Positions 45,736 to 55,945 of a DNA stretch of 64,000 nucleotides are shown here, one piece after another. The stretch is from Kuschelorhynchus macadamiae (lineage: Eukaryota > Arthropoda > Insecta > Coleoptera > Curculionidae). Numbering within the stretch: the stretch's first letter is position 1; each line of letters begins with the position of its first letter. The notes under the pieces were generated by a model. The model saw only the letters and a list, made by a program, of their open reading frames with translations. It ran no database searches and had not been told where the DNA came from. Where the stretch lies: the NCBI GenBank assembly GCA_030620095.1, contig JAUTXW010003391.1, positions 402,001-466,000 on the forward strand, in the 5' to 3' direction. The translations under genes were made by a program, and so were the position numbers.

Positions 45736-46590
45736 TTTTTAGCTGCTCCATATTTTGCACTAATATCACTTTACTATCTTCCGATTTCCTCTGGAGAATA
45801 TTTCCATTGCTAACCCATAGAAACTTATAATCCAATTTTTTTCTGTATTCCTTTGCTGCCTTATAAAGTTCCAAGCTTGTTTTTGTTAGGTCATGGTTCA
45901 AATAAATCTTGTTGTTTTCTCTAAAACCCAAGTCCTTACTCTGGAGATCAAATTTCTTTTTTGATTTAAGTATCTTTATTTTGGTTGCCTCTTCCTCAAA
46001 TATGACTTTGATGGGTTTACTTATTTCTTTAGTATGATCCGTATTTCCCACTCTATACGCTAAAAACTTTTTATTAATTTGTACTTCTAACCTTTCCGCT
46101 ATTTTCGTAACGATTTCAGAGAGATTTTCATTAGGCTCTTGTGGAATTCCTTGAACTATTATATTATTTTTAAGGGCGCCTTGTTATTGCCTATTAAATT
46201 GTATTTTAATCTTCATTATTTCTTCTTGCAGTCTATCATTAATGACTGCTTGCTCATTATATTTTGTAAGAAGAATATCATACTTCCTGTCTATATCTTC
46301 AAGTTTGGCCATAATATCCTCCAAAGTACATCCCTGTGTTTTTGTTTGCTTTTGATTATTTTTGGTTTCCTCTTCCTTCTTACACGTATCACAGAACCAT
46401 GGGCGTGAAGATTTGTTTACCTATTGGTATGCCCTTTGAGTCATACCAACGCATGCTCTATGTTTCCATACAAAACAATTTTTGCATAATAATCCCTCTT
46501 GAGTATCCAGTACTTTTTTCCGGTAAATATTACAAGTCTCTATTTCCTGCATGTTCACTTGGCAACTCTGTCGGTTTCGGCAGGCTACGC
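45731..46590 (-). pseudogene. LINE ORF1 (PHD-like finger, coiled coil, RNA-binding domain)
   Basis: The frame starting near 46590 shows CRNRQSCQVNMQEIETCNIY and LLCKNCFVWKHRACVGMTQR, then RPWFCDTCKKEEE. This gives Cys/His spacing of a PHD-type zinc finger. A Lys/Glu-rich helical segment (TLEDIMAKLEDIDRKYDILL) follows, probably a trimerising coiled coil. An RRM-like part reads NNIIVQGIPQEPNENLSEIV; SKKKFDLQSKDLGFRENNKI begins the C-terminal domain. Two in-frame stops (after RAYQ and after QFNRQ) break it. Such proteins bind the LINE RNA and act as chaperones. Confidence 0.75.
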
Positions 46591-46777
46591 ATGTAAACAA
46601 TTACACATTATTTGTTCAAATTTTTTAGATTTTATGAAATTCTTTTAGTTACTAGCATGTAATAACGCTTTATTTCTTCACTGAACACTGTTCTTTGTTT
46701 TATTTTTCACTTTTTTGCCATATATTAGGATTAAATCACACTCATAAACACTAAACGTCTACACCTGTTGCCAGTTT

Positions 46778-46780
<3 letters not shown>

Positions 46781-46830
<50 letters not shown>
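46781..46830. repeat. (TA)n tract at left end of the long-TIR element
   Basis: About 50 bp of TA followed by TATACATATATACATATACAGGG; its counterpart is at 49674-49806. Confidence 0.96.
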
Positions 46831-46838
<8 letters not shown>

Positions 46839-46854
46839 AATATACATATATACA

Positions 46855-49670
46855 TATACAGGGTGGTGCAACCAAGATGGGGTGGACGATTGTGGGCAAA
46901 CGGAGAGGAATTTGGAAAAATTTTTGGGATATGATTGATAGTGAAGAACGCTGTGTTTTAAAATTATACCCATTATACAGGGTGGTCTGAAAAGTTCGTG
47001 GTGAACCAAACTTGTGTTTTTTTAAATGGGACACCCGGTATATTATTATTTTAGTTGATTCTCCTATTCGTTACGATCATTTTGATATGAGGTTTGTTGG
47101 GTCTAAAATTTATACCAAGGGAATGGGACGAGGTTAAAGTGGAAAAAAGGGTTATACTCCGGCCATTTTTTGAAAACAATTGAAGCAGGTATGGAAAAAC
47201 CAAATATTCTATAAAATGTATTGTATCTAGGATTACAATAATCGCTTGTAAGTCGTTCAAAATAATTCACTCTTATACAGGGTGGTCAAGTTTTGCAAAT
47301 TTACCTTGGATTGAATTTTTTTAAATGGAACACCCCATATATTTTACTGTCATATTAAAGATAACATCGCCAGCTTTCAGAAAATACCCTGTTTGATATC
47401 TTTCTAACCAACAGTTTTTTAGTAAATTAACCGTGAAACCAAAATTTTCTCATTCTAACAGAAACGGTATTATTTACGTTGCTTAAATTGACTACCTATA
47501 TTATAAGGAGGCCATGATATAATCATAAATGAAAAGAAAGATTGACATTCTTGTCAAAACCGCAAAGTGTCAGAGAATTGGCATCAATTACCATTGTTTT
47601 TTGACGATAAGCCGAGAAATTGTTAAGTAACAATGAGTTTGAGTACTCCAGAGTTGATAAACATGACTTTTATGTTGGGCGAGTGTCAAAAAAACCCTTT
47701 ACTAGCAAGCAGGGTTTATGCGGTACGATATCCCGATGCCGAAAAAAAACCAAGACCTGAAGCTTTGGCAAGTTTATTAGAGAGGTTTCAAGAAACAGGC
47801 AATGTTGCTTTTAAGAAACGTAAAGTAATTAATAAACCAGTTACCAATGAAGATAATGCTTTGACAGTGTTATTAACAGTGCAAGAAAATCCACACACAA
47901 GTACCAGGCAAATTGAGAGAGCTACTGATATTGAACGCACTAGTATTAAACGGATTCTGAAACAACATAAATATCATGCCTACCACATTGAATTACACCA
48001 AGAACTGTATGATCGCGATTATGTCCAACGACAAGAGTTTTCAATTTGGTTTTTAAATACAATTTGGGATAATCCAGGTTTTGTAGATAGGGTGCTGTTT
48101 TCAGATGAAGCAACTTTTAAAAGCAACGGCTTGGTTAACAAACATAATATGCACTATTATTCAACCGAAAATCCACATTGGATTCGTCAGGTGGACCATC
48201 AAAATAAATGGTCAATTAATGTTTGAGGAGGTATAATTGGCTCTCATGTTATAGGACCATATTTCTGTGAAGAGCATTTAACGGGAGAAGTCTATTTAAA
48301 TTTTTTGAGAAATGAGTTGCCCGTATTGCTCGAAGACTTACCTTTAATGTTAAGAAATTCCTTATGGTTCCAACATGATGGAGCACCCCCGCATTACCAT
48401 AGGCATGTAAGACATTTTCTCAATAATTGGAAAGGAGAGCATTGGATTGGGCGAGGTGGACCAGTTAAGTGGCCTGCGAGGTCACCCGATTTAAGGCCAC
48501 TAGATTTCTTTTTATGGGGACAGGTTAAAGAAGAAGTTTATAAAGAGGTTCCAACCACAGTGGAAGATATGAAGTTGAGAATAATAAGCAGTTTTCGCAA
48601 CATTTCAGACCTGACTTCGAGAAAAGTGAAACTTTCATTTATGGATAGACTCGAAATGTGCCTTCAGCAAAACGGTGGTTTAGTTGAACATCTTTTATAA
48701 GTTTTAATTACATTGTTTTTGTTGATTTATATTAAATTTATTTTTTTTGTAAAAAAAGATCTGTTATTAATACTGTCAAAACATTATCTTCATTGGTAAC
48801 TGGTTTATTAATTACTTTACGTTTTTTTGAAAGCAACATTTCCTGTTTCTTGAAATCTCTATGATAAACTTGCAAAAGCTTCTATCTTGTTTTTATTTCG
48901 GCATCGCATCATCAAAGAACAATATTTATTTATTTACTGATGACAATATTCTGACACTTTGCTGTTTTGACAGGACTGTCAATCTTTTGTTCAATTTATG
49001 ATGATATCATGGCCTCCTAATATTAAATTGTCAATTTTAACAACGTGAATTCAGAGTAATTCGTTTTAAAATGAAGAAATTTTGATTTCACAGCTAATTT
49101 ACTGAAAAACTGTTGGTCAGAAAGGTATCAAATATGGTATTTTCTGAAAGCTAGTAATGTTATCTTTAACATGAAAGTAAAATATACAGGGTGTTCCATT
49201 TAAAAAAATTCAATCCAAGGTAAATTTGCAAAACTTGACCACCCTGTATAACAGTGAATAATTTTGAACGACTTACAAGCGATTATTGTAGTCCTAGATA
49301 CAATACATTTTATAGAATATTTGGTTTTTCCATACGTGCTTCAATTGTTTTCAAAAAATGGCCGGAGTATAACCCTTTTTTCCACTTTAACCTCGTCCCA
49401 TTCCCTTGGTATAAATTTTAGACCCAACTAACCTTATATCAAAATGATCGCAACGAATAGGAGAATCAACTAAAATAATAATATACCGGGTATCCCATTT
49501 AAAAAAACACAAGTTTGGTTCACCACGAACTTTTCAGACCACCACACTGTATAATGGGTATAATTTTAAAACACAGCGTTCTTGACTATCAATCATATCC
49601 CATTTTTTTTTTTCAAATTCCTCTCCGTTTGCCCACAATCGTCCACCCCATCTTGGTTGCACCACCCAGT

Positions 49671-49675
<5 letters not shown>
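46855..49675 (+). mobile_element. Tc1/mariner-type element with about 1-kb inverted repeats
   Basis: The left arm (46855 to about 47885) and right arm (about 48757 to 49675) are inverse copies. They start ACAGGGTGGTGCAACCAAGA and TCTTGGTTGCACCACCCAGT and include GGAGGCCATGATAT/ATATCATGGCCTCC, and even the 5' coding part of the transposase (47715-47880 inverse at 48770-48905). Both outer ends abut (TA)n. ACAGGGTGGT recurs inside each arm (46977, 47276), so the arm itself contains subrepeats. It carries one transposase gene disrupted by a single visible stop. Confidence 0.85.
47633..48700 (+). pseudogene. DD41D-like transposase, one nonsense codon
   Basis: ATG 47633 to TAA 48700, 355 codons, intact except for TGA at 48224-48226. 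There related copies would have Trp (sequence reads KWSINV, stop, GGIIGSHVIGPYF). N-terminal half: helix-turn-helix DNA binding (RPEALASLLERFQETGNVAF; TSTRQIERATDIERTSIKRI). Catalytic blocks: RVLFSDEATF (first Asp), LWFQHDGAPPHYHRHVRHFL (second), HWIGRGGPVKWPARSPDLRP then LDFFLWG (third). 41 residues separate the second and final Asp. The enzyme would cut and join DNA at TA targets in the nucleus; with the stop it is probably inactive unless read through. Confidence 0.9.
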
Positions 49676-49733
<58 letters not shown>

Positions 49734-49737
49734 TATG

Positions 49738-49806
<69 letters not shown>
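49674..49806. repeat. (TA)n tract at right end of the long-TIR element
   Basis: About 130 bp of TA with ATACATATATATGTATAT interruptions. Frames on both strands here are repeat artefacts joined to the arm sequence. Confidence 0.97.
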
Positions 49807-49809
<3 letters not shown>

Positions 49810-49810
<1 letters not shown>

Positions 49811-51090
49811 TCATTCGAAATAGGTCTCAACGGTAACTCACTTCAGGGTCCCATCATAGGCAGCTCCCGGACAATTAATGAAAACATAAAAATAGTCACA
49901 TTTACTTGTTAATAATGTAATAGTGGTTCTTATTGCTACTTACTTATTAAATGGCGACACAATTGTTTTTTAAAAATCAATCTGATAACCTTTATCAGGG
50001 CGGAATTATTAATGTGATGGTATAATAGATATTAATAACGACGAACCTACATTTTATCCGGCTGGTAAATAAAAAGTTAACCTTTTTCGTATTTTTAACC
50101 CAAATTTAACAGCCGCTAGCCGGTTTACTATTTTTCGGAGATGTATATTATTACAAATTAGACACCTAGTATTTTTGATTTTGATACTCCTTTTTAAGGT
50201 TTGGTCACAGATCGGTATTTTGCTCTGTGGTTTGGTTTTGTTTTTGTTGTCACAGGAGTTACCCTTATTTTTGATATTACATTTTATATTAACTGCTGCG
50301 AGCTTTTCTAGCCAGAAAATAGAATTGCTCGTGGAAATTGTAGTAATTAGATGACCCTATAATTGAAAATAAAAAATCCGATATTTCGTCCTAAAAGGCA
50401 AAAAATTGAAACATGGCAAGAATTGGCTGCCCAATTCAATAAAAGAAATATAGCCTACCACGAAGTCATAGTTTTTAGAAGAAATAATTGTTGCCTGGTC
50501 TTAATTTTCTTTTCGTGATGTTTAAATATAAGAATGATACCTGTTTTAAGAATTTTTAGACTACTTACTACTCATACATTTTTTAATAGAGTAATACTGT
50601 TTGAAAGATTTTTTTATATTTAAAATATTTTCATTAATAGTTTTTTCCTAATCGTACGTCAAAAAAATAAGACTTTTTTAGACCTTGTGTACTGAGAATA
50701 ATTTATTTTTTTTAGAGGTAACGTTTATTCCATTACGTATCATAAAAAAAATTTAAATAAAAAGCGTATGTGTAACTTCTAGACAATAATAGAAAAAATA
50801 ATAATATTCATATCCACATTTTAATGTGTAAAGAAATCAGGAATTTTATAAAACAACACCACAATGTCTCTAGTATCACAATATTCTTTTACGATTATGG
50901 TGGAAATTTTAATATTTAAAATAAATTGAAAACATACTTAGTAATTATTATTAAACAATGGTTTTTTAGAGAGATGCAACTTACATCTAAACAAAAAATC
51001 ATTAGATACAAAAGTATACATCATATTTCAATCATAAAATAGGTACTTATAATACTGAAAAATATTTATTAATTTTTTATTAATAATCAT
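49810..51090. other. No gene seen
   Basis: AT-rich intron DNA. A slightly GC-richer patch near 50390-50480 (GGCAAGAATTGGCTGCCCAA) may be transposon debris. No ORF with recognisable content. Confidence 0.5.
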
Positions 51091-51094
51091 GTAT

Positions 51095-51480
51095 TCATTT
51101 TTCTGTCCAAATTCGAGGTTTAGATGTTATAAACTGTTCATTAATAAAAGCTTCAATCTCTGGCTCTACTTCTGGATCAAGATTACCTTGATCCTGAGCT
51201 GTAATTTTTGTACGCAGGCCAAGTGCTAAACATGGAAATCTCCTTTTCCATATACCAATGGATCTTTCAATTAAGTTCCGTGTTCTAATAATATATCGCC
51301 ACAACAGTATGTATTTGAGTACTCTAGTGGAGCCACAAAATAATTTTCTCTAGCATACCCATTATCTCACCATGTTAAACCGCTTTCCACTCTTTCTTCA
51401 AAATAGGCTTTCAAATTGTAATTCATAAATACAATCAAGTCCTTCTGTTTCTGCATACGTGAATCATATTCTGGCAATAA
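51095..51480 (-). pseudogene. PIF/Harbinger (HARBI1-like) nuclease relic
   Basis: The minus frame at 51304-51095 reads RTRNLIERSIGIWKRRFPCL, then ALGLRTKITA. This is the hallmark region before the final catalytic acid of HARBI1-type nucleases (usual form ARxxIERxFGxLKxRFPxL). Upstream in another frame, GDNGYARENYFVAPLEYSNT matches the second-acid region (GDxGYxxxxYLLTP). The N-terminal half is not recognisable and frames are broken. These transposases act with a separate Myb-like protein, which is not seen here. Confidence 0.75.
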
Positions 51481-51560
51481 GTAAAACTAGCTAACTAGCC
51501 GCCAATCCCGAAAAAAAAGGTCCTACCTTATACTATATCAATCATTTTAGCTTAAATAAA

Positions 51561-51616
51561 AGTGGCCCTGTGGGGGGGGGTCTAACCCCCAACCCCCTCC
51601 CTTAAATACGCCACTG
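51561..51616. repeat. Short AGTGGCC...GCCACTG element, second copy
   Basis: 56 bp with complementary ends (AGTGGC and GCCACT) around a G-run and C-run, like 16610-16674. Confidence 0.45.
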
Positions 51617-52553
51617 CTTTGAACTATGAACATATGTAACCATAATATAATCCCAATCATTCACGAAATCTGATTTGAAATTTAATATTCTAGGCCGGCG
51701 ATGAAGTACATTAACAAAATCTTCCATTTCATCCTAAGTTTTAAAGTTTTTTTAAGTACAAATTATAACAAAAATCAAAGTCACATTATAGGTTGTTCCT
51801 TCAGTTAAGACCCAATCCGCCAAAAAAAACAGCTGTTAGTTTAGCCTCTTGATAACTTTTATTTATCTTTCTGTCAGACCTAACAAAAGAACATTCAATT
51901 CATTTTTTGGTTTATCGGGAGGATAGCTTAAATAGGAACTTTAACAGCTCTGTAATAATTCCATCCTTATGGATATGACAGTGACCATAAGTCCTCCTAA
52001 GGCACAGTGGTGTAAGATTAAACTTAACAGCTCTAGATGCCGCACACTCGTGCCGGGTCTAATCGGTCGCTTACACCAATTAATGAAAGGGTGCTGTTTA
52101 TAACACTATTATGATTCAATTTAAAAAAAGCGAAAATATACTCGGTGAAAAAACTAGAACTAAAAATAATCAACGTCCTTCTTTACCACTGGACGTAATT
52201 TGGATTACCCAATGTCTTTAAAATGTTTTGATGCTATAAATATATCCAAAGATATTAAATATAAATGTTTTGGCCAACATCTTTAAAGACCCGTAATATC
52301 CTTAGGGCGCGTTTCCAGACCTATATTAATCTAAACATTTTTAAATTGATTTGAATGTATTAAGGGTAAGGAATAATTTTATCGTATAACACAATAAATA
52401 AATAAGATAAACACATACTTCTCAATTCATTATTTTGACAAACACTGACTACTTCCTGAAGCATTAGATATAACAAAAGCCAAAATTTCAAGGGAAAGGA
52501 GAAGGTAGTAGTATCGGTGTTAGCAACAAAAAATGGACTCTACAGTTACTTAC
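51617..52553. other. No gene seen; 71-bp hairpin-ended segment at 52008-52078
   Basis: TGGTGTAAG (52008-52016) and CTTACACCA (52070-52078) are perfect complements enclosing a GC-richer 53-base core with an internal GCAC/GTGC stem. Length and end pairing resemble a tRNA, but no convincing A or B box is present. The rest is intron DNA. Confidence 0.4.
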
Positions 52554-52714
52554 CCTCGATGTGATCATGCTGTCCCAGTTTGGGAACTTCATCAGCAGGT
52601 CCGTGGCATCGATGAACATGTTTCTTTTTTCTAATTCGAATAACAAATTCATGGTTATAACTTCTAAGATTATTCGGATTCTCAAAGATTCGTAAAAATA
52701 GGGATCATACTCCT
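52554..52714 (-). CDS. Host gene, exon 2 of 8 visible
   Basis: Acceptor TCTCAATTATTTTTAG before 52714; consensus donor AGG followed by GTAAGT after 52554. The 161-bp exon begins with two bases of a Glu codon shared with exon 1 and ends at a full Arg codon. It reads EYDPYFYESLRIRIILEVIT, MNLLFELEKRNMFIDATDLL and MKFPNWDSMITSR. LRIRIILEVITMNLLFELEK is a likely amphipathic helix. No family is recognised. Confidence 0.85.
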
Positions 52715-54518
52715 CTAAAAATAATTGAGATTTTGTAAGTTTCTCTTACAAAAAATAACTAAAATATATGTCTCTTATTTGTGACGTGAATCCTCATATA
52801 ACATTATTCCATATACCTTCTGAGAAAAGAAACCTGCAGGGGGTCAAAATTTAAGGATTGTCCTAATAGCGTCTTAGATGTTTAGATCATAATACAGTAA
52901 CTAAAATACAGTAACTAGCACATAAAATTACTGTATTTGTCACTGTAAATGATAAAAAAATATCTGAAATTATCTGAATAAAGAATATACATAATATACA
53001 AGACGAATCAGGGTTTGTAATATAGAATGTTAATAGTTCTGCGATTAACTGTGTGAAATAAAAATTGGTATATTGAAAGTATCCCAAGCAAAAGAAACAT
53101 TATACAGGAGTGTAATTATATTGCTCAAAAATGTGTGATTATTTCTGGACACACTTAAAACTAAATTACAATTAAACTATTACTACAAGTATTTAAATAT
53201 ATCTGTAACTTAAAACCTGTATATTTTAGTACGTATAGGTGTAAATGATAAAGTAAAAAGTATTTGTATAATATGAAGGAATATTTCAAAATACATTTTA
53301 ATATATATTATATAGTATTCATACTATTTAGTTTAGTTTCGAAAAATATCAATTAACTGTTAAAAATATATAGAAATGATAACCGCTAGAGTTCTGGATA
53401 TTGTGTTGACTACTTTTTTCCATCCTTTTCATTTTTTGTCTGAAGTTCTAGGTTAGCTAATGTAACTTTTTTGTTCTTAGAGAAGGCTTTATGCCTGAGT
53501 TTCATAATAAGTTTTTAAGTTATCATTTAGCCACGTCTTATGTACAAATCTGGTCGGATATTTTTCAGCCAAAGTCTGGAAAATCGTTATAATTAAAGTC
53601 TATTGCGGTTTGTTGGTGTACGTCGCATTTTGAATTAAATTAGGTTTTTTTGGTAAATAGGTAAGAACTAATCTTATTGCAGTTTTCATCTCGTGTTTCT
53701 AAACATATCTAATTGCCTTTTATATAGTTAATAACAACTTAACAAGCGGCTCAGTACTTTTTATCTGTAATGAGCATATAAGTACATACATTTTGTAGGT
53801 GTATAGATCATGTATATAGGAACAGAAATAATAGTTATTAATTTTAAGTTAAATATAAGTAATTTATCCATATAATATAAAAAATATATGTTCTAGGGTT
53901 AAAGTATTTTTATTATTTAAAAAAGACATTATTTCATAATATTTTTTCTGTGATTACGTGCGATGAACCAACAAGAGGCAATTAGGTCAGATCTCAAACG
54001 TTGACATTTCGTAGGACCCAAATTGTGCGTATGACAGAGGTACGCCAATGTCAATTTCTGATCACGATGTAATACTATATGACAGCAAAAATCCAGCCAA
54101 TTACACGGGAAACTATTTTTCGATAAGAATCATGTCCTTTCGTAGATTCAGGAGAAATAAACTTTTCAACTTAATATTACATTTATGCAAAATATTTGGA
54201 TGTGAATGATAGTTGAGACTATTATTTCTTAATCAAAAATGTGTTTGCACCCTTGGGGTTGAATTCAGTGTGAGAAATTCTTCAAAACAAGGTATCACTC
54301 GATCTCTTTTCCCATTAAAAAAAAATGGCGACCGGCAGTCATTTTAAAAATCAGAACTGTCATTTTTTTTTGTTTTAAAAGGGAGATTCATGTCTCTTAA
54401 ATTTGCCCCCAAATTTTGTGTTTATTATATATAGTTATATAACGTTTTTTAAGGGTAGTGTTAATATCTATATTTTTTACATATTATATCTAATTGTATT
54501 AGATTATCTATATCTAAT
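52715..54518 (-). other. Intron DNA with a possible LINE linker fragment at 53420-53640
   Basis: Minus strand near 53580-53480 reads TLAEKYPTRFVHKTWLNDNL then KTYYETQA, similar to the stretch between endonuclease and RT of LINEs. The evidence is short and the frame breaks after it. The remaining sequence has no supported feature. Confidence 0.35.
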
Positions 54519-54582
54519 AACAAACATAGAAAAAGACTCCAAGTCTCGGTCTCATTAAATTATAATTTTACAATTCACAACA

Positions 54583-54624
54583 AACATGACACGTGTTTCG
54601 CCCTTTCGAGCATCATCAGACCTA
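54583..54624 (-). ncRNA. Hammerhead ribozyme motif (left arm)
   Basis: On the minus strand CTGATGA is 54619-54613. Stem II GCTC/GGGC has a GAAA tetraloop. GAAA is 54599-54596, stem III is ACAC/GTGT, and the expected cleavage is after C at 54588. Core bases are invariant. Stem I is weak beyond the first pairs. Confidence 0.8.
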
Positions 54625-54660
54625 CAAACAACAGAGAGAACCTTAGTAAATAATCACATA

Positions 54661-55502
54661 TTCACATCACATACATTGGAAATGGAAGATGAAGGAAAGC
54701 TCCCCTTTCTTGACCTTTTACTATCTCGGAAACACAGTAGGATAGAGTTTGAGGTTTACCGGAAAACATCGTCCACGGATAATGTTATTCAGTATGCTTC
54801 AAACTCGCCTTACACACATAAATTTGCCGCGTTCAACTCCTTTTTCTATCGGTTGTGTAATTTACCATTGTCAAGGGAAGCGTTTACTAAGGAGCGTGAT
54901 ATTATAATGCAGATTGCTATGAATAACGGTTTTCCTTTGGAGTCCATCACCAAATTATATTACAAATTTATAAACAAGTACAAAATGTCCTATACTGTCA
55001 TAAATTCAAAACGTAGCGTATTACTTTTTTCGGAAGTATTTCTCTCCAATTGGCAAAATTTTTTAAAAATATTAAAAATGTCAATATTTCATTCAAAACA
55101 GTAAATACTCTCAAGAGACATTTAGTAAGGACAAAGGACACAACCGATAAATTGTCCAGATCTGGGGTTTATGCACTAAATTGTAGCGAATGTTCCACGA
55201 CCTATGTGGGACAAACAGGTCGAAAAATTTCCACAAGGGTGAGAGAACATTTAAGCCTTGTCAACAAATTCAGAAATACGGATGTAACTGAGACTGTTTC
55301 AGCTTTTGCCAATCATTTGTTGGAGTCAGGTCATGAATTTTCCATTTCTGACGTTGATGTTTTATATGAATGTCCGAAGGGGAAAAAGCTTGACCTTCTA
55401 GAAAAAATGGAAATAACCAAAGCTATAAAAAGTCCCATTCTCACTTGCGTTAACGATGTTTTTAATTTTGAACCAACCCTAATATTTAACAATTTAATGT
55501 AA
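54661..55502 (+). pseudogene. Penelope RT C-terminus plus GIY-YIG endonuclease
   Basis: The first frame (to 55104) has EDEGKLPFLDLLLSRKHSRI and EFEVYRKTSSTDNVIQY, the conserved part after the RT active site, then the thumb region. A frameshift near 55050 moves to the frame ending at 55502: VNISFKTVNTLKRHLV, then SGVYALNCSECSTTYVGQTG and RKISTRVREHLSLVN. This is the GIY-YIG nuclease (GVY...YVGQTG, Arg-rich helix, later AFANHLLESGHEF). The RT active site is not in this copy. The nuclease would nick target DNA; its core motifs are intact. Confidence 0.88.
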
Positions 55503-55554
55503 TAATAATTGTAGGCAACCTTCATTTCATTCACTAATTCATAGAGTGAGAGTT

Positions 55555-55650
55555 TTTGGTTCTTTTATTCGACTAGTCCAGTGATCTGTGGGTGGTTGCT
55601 TTGGTGTCTCACTCGGGTGGTCTGGGTTCGATCCCGTCTAGAGACATGAA
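55555..55650 (+). other. tRNA-like pol III B-box in the Penelope 3' region
   Basis: GGGTTCGATCCCG at 55624-55636 contains an exact B-box core GGTTCGATCCC. It is preceded by GGTGGTTGCTTTGG, vaguely like an A box, but the T stem pairs badly (two pairs). Either a tRNA-derived fragment captured by the element or chance. Confidence 0.35.
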
Positions 55651-55839
55651 TCTTTTTTAATACTTTTTTAATATTTTATTTTGTTTATTCACGTGAGACT
55701 TAGCCTCATTTTAATGTCCATCAAATATGTATAAGTAGTTGTTTGTTTTGTTGTGCTTTAGTGTGTTTTATTCTATTTGTAAGTTATTGTTTTAGGATTT
55801 GTGAGTGTGATTATTTACTAAGGTTCTCTCTGTTGTTTG

Positions 55840-55881
55840 TAGGTCTGATGATGCTCGAAAGGGCGAAACACGTGTCATATT
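55840..55881 (+). ncRNA. Hammerhead ribozyme motif (right arm)
   Basis: CTGATGA 55845-55851. Stem II GCTC (55853-55856), loop GAAA, GGGC (55861-55864). GAAA 55865-55868, stem III ACAC/GTGT, cleavage expected after C55876. Identical core to the left arm in opposite orientation. Confidence 0.82.
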
Positions 55882-55945
55882 TGTTGTGAATTGTAAAATT
55901 ATAATTCAATGAGACCGAGACTTGGAGTCTTTTTCTGTTTGTTAT

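Larger units (their letters stand above)
43140..46620 (-). mobile_element. CR1-type LINE, near full length with lost RT active site
   Basis: Minus-strand order: ORF1 (46590-45731), then endonuclease, reverse transcriptase and C-terminal tail (45735-43251). The 3' end abuts (TA)n at 43136. The copy keeps both ORFs in recognisable form, unlike the other LINEs here, but stops, frameshifts and an internal deletion inactivate it. ORF1 with a PHD-like finger plus an APE endonuclease points to the CR1/L2 group. Confidence 0.82.
54519..55945 (+). mobile_element. Penelope-like element between inverted hammerhead repeats
   Basis: The ends 54519-54660 and 55803-55945 are inverse copies of about 143 bp (TAACAAACA...AAAAAGACTCC at the left; GGAGTCTTTTTCTGTTTGTTA at the right). 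Each carries a full hammerhead core. Between them is a 5'-truncated Penelope coding region (RT C-terminus and GIY-YIG nuclease). The left arm is thus an inverted copy of the right terminal repeat, a layout reported for Penelope elements. The near identity of the arms suggests a fairly recent insertion. Confidence 0.9.

Noticed and set aside
52008..52078. 71-bp segment with paired ends as a tRNA gene
   Set aside because: End pairing and length fit, but there is no proper A or B box, T loop or anticodon arm. More likely a hairpin remnant.
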